Assembly: GCA_030142905.1 (NCBI GenBank)
Contig: JASJOG010000056.1
Span: forward strand, 727,501 to 791,500
Reading direction: 5' to 3'
Length of the DNA: 64,000 nucleotides
Source of the DNA: Heliopora coerulea
Lineage: Eukaryota > Cnidaria > Anthozoa > Scleralcyonacea > Helioporidae
Every line of letters begins with the position of its first letter. The stretch's first letter is position 1. Positions 1 through 11,094 of this stretch are shown one piece after another. The notes under the pieces were generated by a model. That model saw only the letters and a list, made by a program, of their open reading frames with translations. It was not told the DNA's origin and did not search any database. Position numbers and translations under genes: made by a program.

Positions 1-265
1 GGCTTGCCATTCCGATTTCGGGAAGTTTGGTATTCTTGCCTTGCTTACCTTATTTTCGTAGAAACCTCATGACTCATTTTTCCTATAGTTAAGTTTAATA
101 ATGCGATCCAGTGTTACATTTCATTGAAAACTGCGACAGTTGCTGGGAAATTTCTTACGTAAAGTGAAAAATGCTGACCATTTTCGAAACGAAATAACAC
201 CTTCATTTAAGAGAGAAGAGAGCGAGCTATTAAACTGGTTTGTTTGGTTTTTTTTTATACATAAG

Positions 266-421
266 TGTTTACGAGACACGAAGACTCTGGTGCATGAAAG
301 CAAGGTTCAGGAACTGGCCGATGTAAACCAAGAGGAGTGTGATTTCTTCCAGAAATATATCGTTAATGACACTAGCCTACACAATATCTTAACAAAATGG
401 AAAGCCAGCATTGAAGAGTGA
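266..421 (+). CDS. Probable 3'-terminal coding exon of an unrecognised gene
   Basis: A run of Ts ending in ATAAG forms a plausible splice acceptor just before 266. From there 51 codons stay open to TGA at 419-421. The peptide is strongly helical and charged: it contains QELADVNQEECDFFQKYI and ends LHNILTKWKASIEE, unlike the low-complexity frames elsewhere. A canonical AATAAA follows at 645-650, about 225 bases after the stop, which fits a last exon with its 3' UTR. The rest of the gene would lie to the left of the window. I do not recognise the family. The frame remains open upstream to 140, so a one-exon reading from the ATG there is possible, but that part is of poor composition. Basis: seen in sequence, plus inference. 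Confidence 0.5.
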   Translation, partial: CLRDTKTLVHESKVQELADVNQEECDFFQKYIVNDTSLHNILTKWKASIEE

Positions 422-644
422 CAGATATTGGTTTCCAATCTAGTCATTTAAATTTTCCTTGTCAATTAATTTTTTTGCCATATACTACCACGTACCAATG
501 GTACCCGTATTTTAGCGTATTTTTTAGCCCATTCTTGCGCACTTTAATCCAACTTTTACCCTACCATCGTAATTTTCTTCGTGCGAAGTTATACCTTTAC
601 GAATTGTTGTAAAGACGTAAAAATTGGAATGTGAAAATTTTCTT

Positions 645-650
645 AATAAA
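645..650 (+). terminator. Poly(A) signal AATAAA of the plus-strand gene
   Basis: AATAAA lies 224 bases after the stop of the plus-strand terminal exon. It faces the AATAAA of ECI2 on the other strand only about 40 bases away. Confidence 0.5.
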
Positions 651-687
651 ACTCATGCGAATTGAGAAAAAGTGCATGCTGTGTTTT

Positions 688-693
688 TTTATT
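688..693 (-). terminator. Poly(A) signal AATAAA of ECI2
   Basis: On the minus strand AATAAA begins 44 bases after the ECI2 stop codon (737-739). The implied 3' UTR is under 100 bases, and its cleavage site would fall close to that of the convergent plus-strand gene. Confidence 0.6.
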
Positions 694-736
694 CTTCTTT
701 GCCAAACTGTTCACGCATAAAATGTAAGGACTTTGG

Positions 737-892
737 TCACATCTTAGCCTTCCTCTGCATAAAAGACATCACTGCTTGGGCACACTCGTCCGACAGCCAC
801 CTTTGTTCGAGGAGTTCACATTCTCTGTCATTGACATCATGCAAAATTTCTTTTTCTGCGGAACGACAAAGTTGCTTGGAGAGGCACAGTGA
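737..892 (-). CDS. ECI2: ECI2 coding exon 8 (C-terminus, PTS1-like end)
   Basis: 156 bases including [23 protein letters not shown] leads to [20 protein letters not shown] and ends MQRKAKM. A-K-M is an accepted variant of the peroxisomal SKL signal. Acceptor TTTTTTTTCAG. Confidence 0.93.
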   Translation of the reverse strand, partial: SLCLSKQLCRSAEKEILHDVNDRECELLEQRWLSDECAQAVMSFMQRKAKM

Positions 893-3800
893 CTGAAAAA
901 AAACAGGATTCCGGTCACTGATTTAACCCCCAACCACATGTTACTGATGAAAAAGTGCATATAAAATAAATATAAACATACAGTAAATAGAATAAAAAAC
1001 ATTGTTCAAAAATTAAAAGTTAACGAGAATTTACCGATGAACGTTCGTCAAACTCGAACCTCAGAAAAATAATTTTTCAGCCCCAGACAGGTATAGAACC
1101 CGCAACCTTCAGATGACGGGTGAAACGGTTTAACTATGGAGCTAAGGTGCAAGTGCGACGTATGTGCTGCCTAATTATAAACTACTTAATGGTAGGTAAG
1201 CGCGTACTATTTTTATTCACTAGTTGTGCTGAATCACAAACGAACGAACGAGTGACTTCTTGATTCACGACAACAAGTGAATAAAAATCGAATGAGCGAA
1301 CCAACCATGAAATAATTTATTATATGCGTACCGTGATAAACAACATTTTTATAACAAGTGATGGAGCAAACATTCCGAGTTCCTCTCCACCACAAGTCGT
1401 ATATAGACAACGTAAAAGTTTGAAGATGTATTTGTTTTTAACGATATTCTTAAAAGTTCACATGTTTAGCAAGGTAAGTATGAAAACAACGTAATAAAGA
1501 TGATATTTGAGAGCAAACAAAAAGTTCAAACTGTAAAGGTTCGTATGGGGCCCTGACTGGTCAGACGACTGTATACACTAGTGGGAAAAATCGTCTGACC
1601 AATCAGGGTCGAACTTCACCTGTAAGAGACCAAATTTATCTTTGCGCTCGCTGAGGAGTTTATCACAGTACGTATATAATAATAATGGTTTCCCTCTTTA
1701 GATATGTTAGCATGTGGGTTATAGTTCGATCCCCGTCTGGGGCTCTGGAATCCTTTTCCTGAAGTACGAGCTTGAAGAACCTTAATCTATATCAATTAAT
1801 CTCAAAGCTCCTATATGAGTAACATGTATTTAATGACAGATGTCCAAATTTGTGGATCATTTCCAAATTAACTCGTTCCCTGCAGGCTCGGTTTTATATT
1901 ATCTAGCTGCGGCTAACACCAGACGATTTTACTGCAGGGTTTGAATTGTGTTAGGATTAAGTTTTAGCTGGAGAACTGTTCGCGTTTGTTGCAAGGATGA
2001 AGTTAAGTCAGTGTTAGATGGCAACTAGATAATGTTTGGAACACGTGGTAATATAGGACATCTTTGTAACTTAAGCCGTAACAAGAACGCCAAGTTTAGC
2101 CGATAGTAAAAGCTCAAGTGTGAACAGTTTAGCTCTTTCCTGTCCAAGACGTCTCCTCTAATCGTCTGGCGTCAGCCGCAGTAAAATACCAAAGTCGTTT
2201 ATGGACCTGAAAGGCTTAAAACTGTCCCTAGTCACATCACACACCATACAGGTGCTGTTACACGTGTCATTTTTTTGTCTGGCGATTGTCATCCTGGTGT
2301 ATGAAATAATCCCTGAATAGTCAGTGCTGGAACATTTTTGCTAATGATTCGCTCCAGATTGTCCTCAAGGCTTTCGTGAGTGTAATGTGGGAGATCGGGT
2401 AAACTTTAATCTAGTTTATTGTGGAGGATGGGTGTGACCGCGGGAGAAATCAACAACAGGAAGACGACACACCTTAAGTCAGGACAGGAGAGGGAAGAGG
2501 GTTTTGTTCATAAAAACACTAGTCGCAAAAATAACTTGGAACGGAGGCATTCGCGACATGTAATGCATAAACCAGGATGACAAGCGCAAGGCAGAAAATC
2601 ACACGCGCAATAGCACCGTAACCATAAGAGGAGTCAGTTGACAAGCCACACTCCTGAATAGTCGATGATCGTTACCTTCGGAGGCAGGCCAGCAAGATGC
2701 TTCATTCTTTTATCGACTTCTTTATGAAAATCAACGTACGGAAACACTTCTGTAACCAAACCATTATTGCAAGCTTCGACAGCAGTTAACTTACGGCCAG
2801 CCAGAAGGACCTCGTGTGCCTAGATGTCAAAAGTGTAGGCCAGCACAATAAGCAAACGAAAAAGGGATGACTGCAGTTTGGCGGATGCAAATGACGCCAT
2901 CACTAGGCTGCTAAGAAGAGCTTATTTAGGTTGCGACCAAATGACAAAGAATTACGATATTTAAAACAATTTTATGAACATTAATTCCAATCCAAACTCC
3001 AACCCTAACACTAAACGTTTGTCAAAGATAATAATCGACACCCAAAACCCAAATCCTTACCTTAACTCGTCAACAATATGTAACTTGATGGCGTGTACAA
3101 GTTTATCATGGCGTGGATTTGTCCTTTGTAAACACTTTCATGCATATTTATACTAACCGAAACCTAACCCTAAAAGTCGATAAAACAATTTTTTATTTAC
3201 TAATCCAAACGTCATACTTAATCCCAAACTCTTTTATCATATTTTGATGGCATGCATATTTTTGTGAAGGCGTCATTTGCACCCGCTATGCTGCAGTCTA
3301 GCCAATGAAAACTAAATAGGAACTTTCCTGAAGAAAGTTTGATGAGTAAGTACTAAATAAGTCCTTATAAAAGCTTTGCCACTCCAACTTTGAGCAGAAC
3401 ACGATTACCATTTACCAGGCTTTCTAAATTACAGCAAAGTATTGCGGTATATCGAACACAAAGGGGAGGCTATCCTCCTGATGTCATCGAGGGTTCCCAC
3501 TAGAAACGTCAGTACCTAGTTCTCTCGATTTTTGGCACGGCATTATCTTTAACGTTTTGTACGTTGTCTTGTTGTAGTTCCACTTTCGCAACAAGTTTTG
3601 GTTGGATATTAAAAGAAGAGCTTTCGCTGTAATCTTCAACAGCAACATACACTCTGTCAAACGTTTTACATGAATGATTTAATTAAGAAAACAAGGCATG
3701 ATAGATACTGGCAACCTAATATTACCTTAAGGGGTTAAAAATGCCTTATGAGTGATGTGTGTTGATGCCAAAAATTACGATTACTTATTAACCGAGTGTG

Positions 3801-6800
3801 AGGTCCGTACTGGGAAGTATTTGCCTGAGATTTTCGTACGGAAAAAGCCTTGGGCAAAATTCTTTCCCGTACAGACCGAACAAACAAGATTAATATGGAA
3901 TTTATTATATGGCTTTTGGTTCCTTCCTTCATCGCTTTTAACGAACTTATTAGTTCGTGAGTGAGCGGCTCAGGTTTACTTGCTTGTTTTTACCAATTAC
4001 TTCGTGTTTTTTGTACGTATTCATCTAATTTTCTGCTTGAAATTATTGTTAAGAAGATTTAATTACTTATTCGATAGTCTGTTACTGTAAATCTTTCGCA
4101 AAACGTAACTGAATCTGGTTTGTCTTCAAATCAATTCGGAAATTTTCCCGCCAAAACTTGTCGGTCTGTACGAAACACTGCACGGCTAGGCAGTCAATCA
4201 GAATGCGTCATTTTGCGTACAGACCGGATAGCGAGCTCAGCCATATAATAAATTATAGTACAGACCGTCTGTTAAAACATTAAAGAAAGTTCTTTGACTT
4301 GAGTACTTACTTTAGCCTGCCCCATTATCTTAGGGAATGTATAAGACGAGCAAGCTTCAGGACTTTGTCCCAGAGACATAAAGGGCGTATGAAATGTCGC
4401 AGTGTCTGATGCATACACGATATCAACCAGTCCAAGTATGGTCACAGCAATTCCGACGGCCGGACCATTTACAGCAGCTACCAGAGGTTTTGGAAAGTCG
4501 ATAAACGTCTTGACAAACTTCCTAAACAAGAAAAAGTACAAAAATTCGTTAAAACATGTGCGAAAAATGTATCACTGTAAAAGTTTAACGATAGTTCTTT
4601 GCCACAAAACGGGCGAACAGGGTACTGACATTTGGAACGAAAGCTCTTCATCAGAGTAAAAATGTGAAGGGCTTTCGCTCGGATGATTACCTCGTTTTCT
4701 CGTTTTTTTTGTGTTTTTTTTTTTGGCAGAGCACTTCCTTTAAACGTTACTAAGTTGTTCAGAACTGCCTAACACTCTATTTTCGTGGAATATTTAGTTC
4801 ACCTACTAATCCATTCGGTTGGCAGATGAGCTTAATATCACGATACAGCAAGTTAAGTTTGACAATAATTATATTGCCCATCAGATGAACACTTTGGAAT
4901 AAACATCAGTCGATTGATATATTAATTTATAAAATAACACGCATCCTACGGACGCCCTCATTCGACAAGCCTCATTTTCTCTCTGAGGCACACAAACGTT
5001 GACGTCATTTTCAATTTGTATCAGAGATCAGAGACATGGATGACGTCACGAAAACTCGAAAAAACATTGGTTATTTTATAAAACAAATAGAAATATTCGA
5101 GAATTAGCCCAACACAAAACTAAACTTGGTAGCCGAATGTAAAGCTAAACTTTGTAGACTCCGTTGAACAGAAATTTCTGAAGTTTTTCATGTCTTACAA
5201 TGACACAACTTAATGTTGTTCTCTTTACACAATTCGAATTCGGATTTTTCTTTTTCATTAAAAGACCATCCTTCTAAGCAAAGGTAAGAAAATTAGAGTG
5301 TTCAGTAAACAGTGTTGAACAACATGTAAAAAGCGAAAAGGGTAAGGGAACTGGCAAATCTTTCGAGAGTAAAAAGTCATGAAGAAAAAATTTCATAAAT
5401 TGACCTACACTGCTAAAGTCAACTAGAAAAGTTGACTAGAGTGGGATTCGAACTCGCATCTTTGGGTAACAGGACCGATGCTTTTGCCAGTTGAGCTGTC
5501 GAGTCAACTGGGAACAGTGTGTTTATTTTATCCGATTTAAGTGCACGAGAGATTCTCGCGACAACTCAACACTCGATATCCGTGAGGATGTGCAGTGTTT
5601 CGATTCTATTCCACATTCATCAGTTCATGAAATTTTCTCTTCGTGTTACCCTGAGGATGATTCTGAAACAGAAATTCATGTTTGGCTTTTCTTTTTCCCA
5701 CTTTGCTAAAAATTGTATGCAGTTCCCTTAACCGTAATGCAAGAATGACGAGATCCCGTGTGTCAAAAAAAATCGCTCAAAGTTACCGTAGCAATTCTTT
5801 TGCGTCAGCAGCCATTTTCTGTGGTCCTTCAGGTGGTATGTTGAGGAAATTACTTAAGTCATTTCCACTGCAAAAGTATTGTCCAGCACCAGTAAGGAAA
5901 GCCACTGCAGAATCATCTTGTCCAGCTTGTTCAAGGGCCATTATAATTTCCTCGTACATCTAAAAGAACTTAAGAATTCAGGTTCGTTTACATAAAAGAC
6001 TTTCGCGGCAATTTGGATGGCGAGCTTGCTTCAATTTTACGGCCTAGTCAAAAACGACTTGGAGGTGGTTGCGTGAATTATCCGATATTTCACTGCGACG
6101 TGGACAACTGTCGTCGTCGTTATTTCGGCTGCAATTTTCTTCGCGATTTTATCGGCGATTTCAATAACCAAGCTATAAATTGCTTGTCGGGTTTGCCATT
6201 TTGGGCGCCTCTGTTATTATTCATGGGTAAAAAACGCGATGAAGTGTCTTCGGGTGTCGGTTAAAACAAATTCTAGGTTACATATCTCGCGAAAACTGCC
6301 GGTACAGGGAATTCGAACATGTTAGAAAAAAATGTGGTAAAAAATTGGTGGAATGGCCGAGAAATCGCCAGGTTTACAATGCACAAGTAATTTCTAGTAA
6401 TAGGCTGATCTGCGATAAAAATCGTGACCAATTAAATAGCAGCGAATACTTCAAGAGTAAGCACTCTTTTATGTTGCCAGAATTTAGGTAATAAAAATTA
6501 GCCATGACATAAACTATCTTGCTCGCACAGTAAGTATTTGGGCAAGAAATATGTGTACTTCCACGACTGTTTTTTAAAGGTCGCTCCACTTAGTTTCCTT
6601 CAGGGTGAATGTTGTTTCTTCTTTTTTCCTTCTTTAATACTAAGAACGTCTTGCTAAGGAGAAATTTTCTTTGGGCAACCAAATTTTTGTGGATGGTTGC
6701 CCCTAGGGCAAGTCGTTTTCAAATACTAACATAATTGATAGTTTTACCTTGTTTGAGTCATTGAAGAAAGAAAAATGAATAAAAGAACCACGTAACGCAA

Positions 6801-9800
6801 AAGTGTGCCCCTCGTTCTGTGAAAAGTTCGTTGAAGTATTCACGATGAGCTCAGTTTTCTTGCTCACTATTCACGCAGATTTCATGTTATTGAGCCTGCA
6901 ATATGTTAGCATTATTCAAAACAATGGCGGCGGAACAGTTTGAGTTTCGTAGGGGGCGAGGTCCAAATGCTCGGGAACTGATAGGGGATTCTGGGATCAT
7001 AGTGTAAAAAGCACCAAATTCTGAGGCGTGCTGTTGTTTTAATCGTTCTTATTGAATTTTCATATTTCTAAATTTCTGTTATTTTTTTCATTCCTTTTTT
7101 TTACAAACACAACGCTAGGTTTTTTTGTCCACGCCGCAACGATTGTCTTGCGCGAAACAGCTATAAAAATTTGCAGCATTTCATTTTCATTTTATTAGTT
7201 GAATGTATTTCAGGCTTTTGGCAGCTTTGCCGCTGGTCAAAAACAGCTCCAATCGCATTGGAATGCTTTACACGGCTTACAGTGAGAACAATAAAGGCCT
7301 TGATTCGTTGCGTTGTGATTAGGGACGTTGTTACCATTCCTAGGGGCTATGCCCCCACTGTTTGGGTTTTGAGGGGGGTGAATCCCCCTACTGCCCCCTG
7401 ATTTCTAACACCCTTGATTCAAAACAATGATCATTGTGCATTGCAAGCTGACATAGTTATAAAGTAAACATATTATTTATGTGTGACAAAGTTTTTACGT
7501 TCATTCGACTGATATTATAAAAAAGAAAAAAAAAGTTGAGGCAACCAAGAAAAACCCTCCCAATTTTGAATCCTTCTTAAGGAATAACCAAAGCATTATA
7601 TATGTGGAATATTGAGTCAAAGTGTTTTCATTTGGAGATATAACAGAGTGAAGTCACACTAACAGCATCAAAAATTTATAAACTGCAAAATTTTTATCAT
7701 AATTGACATTAAGCTGTTTTTTGAGAAATGTTTGAACCAGAGCTGCTATTTATGTAAAAGCACTTGAGAGATTATTCAAAAATCTAATTTTAACAATTAA
7801 CAAAGCTATTAAAATGTTAGTGATTCTCTAATGATATTTTTCATATAAAAGTTGATATCTCTGGCAGTTTTTAAATTTTCTTTTCTTGAAATCCAAGTGT
7901 AAGTTTTTGCAGGACACAATCCATATTGTGATGACACTAACAAGAAATCATGTGACCTAAAAATATGCAAAATTTGTAGGATGTTTCCATTTTTGATGAC
8001 ATCAAGTTGACATCACAATGACAAACTATCAAACAACAGAGCTTCATGCATGTCAAACAAATTGACAATTTCAACCAAAGTTTGCACACTGAACATTTTC
8101 TACAGACCTTGTGATTGAGAGCATTATACTTTGCTGGTCTATTGAATGTTATGGTCTTCAATCCATCCTCACACTTGACTTCTATATGTTCAAAGCCATC
8201 AGAATCTGCAGGGGTTTCAGTAGAACGTTCTTCACCTGAAGATTCTTTAGCTATAGAAATACAATGATACCAAGCTAAATGAAGCTTAGCATACAAGTCA
8301 GCATAAAATAATGCAAGGCAACATAAACAAGGTAAAGCAAAACAAAATGGAATAATTATTTACTGTTTTTAAATAAAGAACAAAACATTAAAACACAAGA
8401 CAACCTACTTAAAAATGTAAAAAAAAATTATGTAAATGCTAGCATGATTTTAATGTTTATACCTATTAATGAATCTACAAGTGTGATATATTGTTTCTGA
8501 GCATCTTCCTAAACAAAAAGAAAACGTAGGAACATCATCAAACCTGTACACATTAGTAAATAAAAATTATGTTCTACACATTGTCAGCTTGCCATTATAA
8601 TTAGAATTATAAAATCCAATGTCTTAAAAATTATTTTTAGCTTCCAAAAGTTTGGTTGTTCTCTTTTTTGGGGGTGGTGATGGTGGTGTTATAAGAATAC
8701 TAACCTGACTTAGATTTCCAAGTTCATTCCAAGCACTCCATTTTGCTTTCCCAACAAAATCAAAGGCTCCTGGTTTAGATGTGTTACATTGTCCAACAGA
8801 GCCCTAAGAAAGTTTACAAAAGTAAGGGAAGAAAAAGACTTGATATCTAATAAGAATAATATACATACTATAAATCAATAAAAGTTTACTTAATGTGTCT
8901 GCCCAACATATAATAATATTGCAACAAGTAGACTCTGCACCATTCACAAAGTTAAATGTAATGCAGTTTCTTTTGGCCTAATATTGTCATATATATCAGT
9001 ACATGACTCAAATCAAGACAATAACTGGATAATTGCCCTTTGGCTAGGGGAGCATATACAGCATGCCAAACTCCTGTTTAATGTGTTTTGTGAATTTATC
9101 ATAATGATTTCCCTGATCATTATTAGAGGATTTTCATTAATGAGGTTTTACCCAGATATTTTTACAACTTAACAGATATTTCATAAGCAGGCATCTGCAA
9201 AACTGGTGTGGCTTATGCAAGCAATAATAGGGTAACATGACTGTAAGTGGGTGATCTTTGGACAGTCAAGCTCAAACCTCATAAGAATAATTTCTGAGCC
9301 CCAGGTGGGGGTCAAACCTGCAACCATCTGATGACCAGTGAGATGCTCCAACCATTGAACTAAGATCAGGGCAAGTTTCATTTATGTGCTACCTATGTGG
9401 TAACCACAATATGTTGATGTCATAGCTTGCAAGTCTGAAACTTAAGGGAGGTTGACAAATGAAAATTTGAGCTGATTTACCAGTACTATCTCATGATATG
9501 TATACTACCAAGGTATTTGTAATGTACAGTATCAAGTAATAGTTGTAGCAAACTCTTTGTTGCAAAAAGTCCAGTTTACTGAATTTTGAAATTTTCTGTT
9601 AAATTCACCTCAAAGAAGATGCATTTGAACATTTAGGTATTTGTTCCACAATGAAGATGCATCCAAACTGTTTATACAGGTGTATAAATCTGTGAAGCTT
9701 TGATTCAGGAGGCATTCTTCTCCTAAAAGATTTGAGAATTTAACCCTTAAATGCACAGGGTTTATCCCTGTGATAAGTGAAATTGTCTGACATTATCCAG

Positions 9801-10761
9801 GCAAAAATACTACATTAAATGCACATGTTTGCCCCATAACGAGCTAAGTAGGTAGCATTTAACTCTTTAATGCCCAGGGTTCCTCCCTGTAATGATGGAA
9901 ATTGACTGATAACATTAACCTGGGTTAAAATTTCTACAGGTATATGACCATTTACAGGAGTTTTTGGAAAATTTTACTTTCATAACAGACTTTTAGATGT
10001 GGTATATGAAATTCTAGGAACTACCTATTTGGGAACTAGATCTGCTAGCCATGATAAGCTAACTGTACAGGTATGGCCTGAATTGTACGATGAGGCAAAG
10101 AAAGCAACTTAGAGGATTAATAAACATCCCATGAGCTAACTAATCTACAGCTGAGCTATAAAACCTACTCTTAGGAGGGATATCAACCTCCCACAGGTAG
10201 AGTATGGTCTGACCCTGATAACAAACCCCAACCTCTTGCTCAATCACCTTAAAAGTAAGCCCCAAAACCTTGTCTTCCAGGCTTGTAACCAAGTCATTCA
10301 CTACCAAATTCTAAAACCTCAATCGACATTCCTTTTCATTTTCATATTTTTGTCACCATGTCGAGATAATTCTCACATTATTTTACTGCATTAATTAAAC
10401 ATTTGAAGTATCAGAAACACAAAAGAGGAGAAAGTAACGCTGTATATAGTTCAAGACACAGTAAAGCAGTATCATCTTGGATAGTTTGAAAAACTGCTTT
10501 ATAAAATATCTAGAGTATCGACTTAACTGTAGATAATAAAACTGTTGCTGTAAGTCCTACCTGTTTAAAGAGGGCATACATCTTTAGTTTTACATCATTT
10601 CCAGGGTCTTCGGTCAGCTTGGAGACATTTTCCTTCGCTTTTAAAAAATTTTCATGCGTACTCATCATTCTTGTGGTGTACCGTACACTTGTCCGACTCC
10701 CTCGGTTCAGCACACATTTATTCAAAATTCGAGAAAAGCTGTAACTCAACCTGGAATGCAT
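737..10761 (-). CDS. ECI2: Enoyl-CoA delta isomerase 2 with N-terminal acyl-CoA-binding domain (complete, 8 coding exons)
   Basis: The enzyme shifts 3-cis or 3-trans double bonds of enoyl-CoA to 2-trans, letting unsaturated fatty acids enter beta-oxidation in mitochondria and peroxisomes. Joining 10761-10561, 8803-8705, 8508-8463, 8250-8108, 5959-5787, 4521-4311, 2819-2676 and 892-737 gives 390 codons with all phases matching. Order: Arg/Ser-rich basic leader (1-31); ACBP domain (about 35-115, with MYALFKQGSVG and [20 protein letters not shown]); linker; crotonase fold from about 145, with [27 protein letters not shown] (oxyanion hole), [13 protein letters not shown] and [18 protein letters not shown], whose Glu276 matches the family's catalytic acid; and a helical tail ending AKM, a PTS1-type tripeptide. 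Length and domain order match vertebrate ECI2 as I recall it (about 390 residues). It lies downstream of FANCA on the same strand, with 1.2 kb between the coding ends. Identification is from family knowledge; no search was run. Confidence 0.95.
1080..1165 (-). repeat. tRNA-like SINE remnant
   Basis: On the minus strand the segment has a B-box-like GGTTC-TATACC sequence and the order of a tRNA head. Related copies lie at 9290-9375 and 29832-29915 ('gagcccc..ggggg..cgaa.ctgcaac.ttctgac..ccggtgaaacg'). Too diverged for a functional tRNA. Confidence 0.45.
1209..1288. repeat. Foldback palindrome
   Basis: TTTTTATTCACTAGTTGTG at the left is met by its near-complement CACGACAACAAGTGAATAAA at the right, about 80 bases across in total. 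Confidence 0.7.
1549..1610. repeat. Foldback palindrome
   Basis: GGCCCTGACTGGTCAGACGA (1549-1568) is complementary, with one mismatch, to TCGTCTGACCAATCAGGGTC (1591-1610), enclosing a short spacer. Confidence 0.75.
2676..2819 (-). CDS. ECI2: ECI2 coding exon 7
   Basis: 144 bases, phase 0 to 0. Encodes [20 protein letters not shown] then [15 protein letters not shown], matching the crotonase-fold segment L-x-G-x-x-x-T-A-x-E-A-x-x-x-G-L-V. Confidence 0.95.
2866..3302. repeat. Foldback element in ECI2 intron 6
   Basis: Arms of about 35 bases: ACTGCAGTTTGGCGGATGCA at the left pairs with TGCACCCGCTATGCTGCAGT at the right, and AAATGACGCC with GGCGTCATTT. The interior holds A/C-rich 'ccaaactccaacccta' repeats. 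No coding content. Confidence 0.65.
3745..4266. repeat. Dispersed element with repeated GTACAGACCG motif
   Basis: GTACAGACCG or its complement occurs at about 3750-4266, including near 3870, 4160, 4225 and 4260, in both orientations. That suggests a small foldback or composite element abutting ECI2 exon 6. No reading frame of interest. Confidence 0.4.
4311..4521 (-). CDS. ECI2: ECI2 coding exon 6 (catalytic core)
   Basis: 211 bases, phase 2 to 0, donor AAA|GTAAGT. Contains [20 protein letters not shown] (second oxyanion-hole loop), [11 protein letters not shown] and [18 protein letters not shown] with the catalytic Glu. The best-conserved exon of the gene. Confidence 0.96.
5390..5672 (-). 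repeat. tRNA-derived SINE, family B
   Basis: Read on the minus strand, a tRNA-like head with GCGAGTTCGAATCCCACTC (B box) is followed by a tail ending TAGCAGTGTAGGTCAATTTA. The distal end carries CTGAGGATGATTCTGAAAC (plus strand, 5651-5669). A clear second copy lies at 23265-23590 in the opposite orientation, and two more form the 19.6-19.9 kb palindrome. Confidence 0.75.
5787..5959 (-). CDS. ECI2: ECI2 coding exon 5 (oxyanion-hole region)
   Basis: 173 bases, phase 0 to 2. [17 protein letters not shown] leads into [28 protein letters not shown] is the first oxyanion-hole loop of ECI2-type isomerases. Confidence 0.95.
5960..8107 (-). other. ECI2 intron 4: no conserved exon found
   Basis: A 2.1 kb intron. 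The only notable item is a short plus-strand frame at 6925-7008 starting ATGGCGGCGGAACAG (27 codons, Arg-rich, then TAA). It could be a remnant first exon or chance. At 7325-7400 lies a C/G-rich 'gctatgcccccac...gggggtgaatccccc' segment resembling part of the 21.6-21.86 kb repeat. Confidence 0.5.
8108..8250 (-). CDS. ECI2: ECI2 coding exon 4 (linker and start of crotonase domain)
   Basis: 143 bases, phase 1 to 0. An acidic Ser/Glu/Thr linker is followed by [20 protein letters not shown], the first strand and helix of the crotonase fold. Confidence 0.95.
8463..8508 (-). CDS. ECI2: ECI2 coding exon 3 (end of ACBP domain)
   Basis: 46 bases, phase 0 to 1, encoding [15 protein letters not shown], the last ACBP helix (the family usually has a Y-I/V-x-L-V motif here). 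Too short to be seen as an open frame. Confidence 0.93.
8705..8803 (-). CDS. ECI2: ECI2 coding exon 2 (ACBP domain core)
   Basis: 99 bases, phase 0 to 0, TTAG acceptor and CAG|GTTAG donor. It encodes [20 protein letters not shown] followed by [13 protein letters not shown], the classic ACBP signature. Confidence 0.95.
9290..9375 (-). repeat. tRNA-like SINE remnant in ECI2 intron 1
   Basis: Minus-strand tRNA-like head with GCAGGTTTGACCCCCACC as a degenerate B box. Same family as 1080-1165 and 29832-29915. The rest of the intron between 8804 and 10560 shows no exon. Two diverged copies of a 'ttaa(a)tgcacaggg' segment lie at 9740-9930. Confidence 0.5.
10561..10761 (-). CDS. ECI2: ECI2 coding exon 1 (targeting leader, start of ACBP domain)
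   Basis: 67 codons, ending in phase 0 at CAG|GTAGGA. The ATG at 10761 follows an in-frame TAA only 16 codons upstream. It opens [15 protein letters not shown], rich in Arg and Ser with no acids, typical of a mitochondrial leader. Two adjacent ATGs (10668 and 10665; MMSTHENF) start just before the ACBP domain and would give a leaderless form. The exon ends [16 protein letters not shown], the acyl-CoA-binding core. Confidence 0.9.
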
Positions 10762-11094
10762 GTCCACCAACACTTCTGATGCACATACAACTTACGAGGG
10801 CAAAGGTCTTCGCGCTTCGGTTCAGTACCGTAAACTTTCAAGAATATCCCGCACGGATGATTAGCCCTCCATAACAGAGGCCCTGCTGATTTTAGACGAA
10901 AAATCCGAGCGGTAGTTAGCCCCTCCAATATGTGCCAAGTGGCTTTTATTGCAGTCATGTATCTAAGACAGGACTTCTATGAACAGTATATGTTACACTA
11001 TTTTATTTGTTTCGTGAAAAATTGTTCAAAGCGTCAATATGGACGGTTTCGAAGACACTGAAAAAATATGCGAAAAATATAACATGAAGGTCAA

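Larger units (their letters stand above)
893..2675 (-). other. ECI2 last intron: no gene, repeat debris
   Basis: I see no further coding exon. It holds a tRNA-like SINE remnant (about 1080-1160), two perfect-to-near-perfect short palindromes (1209-1288 and 1549-1610) and a copy of the CTGGC hairpin repeat (about 2145-2190). Confidence 0.6.
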
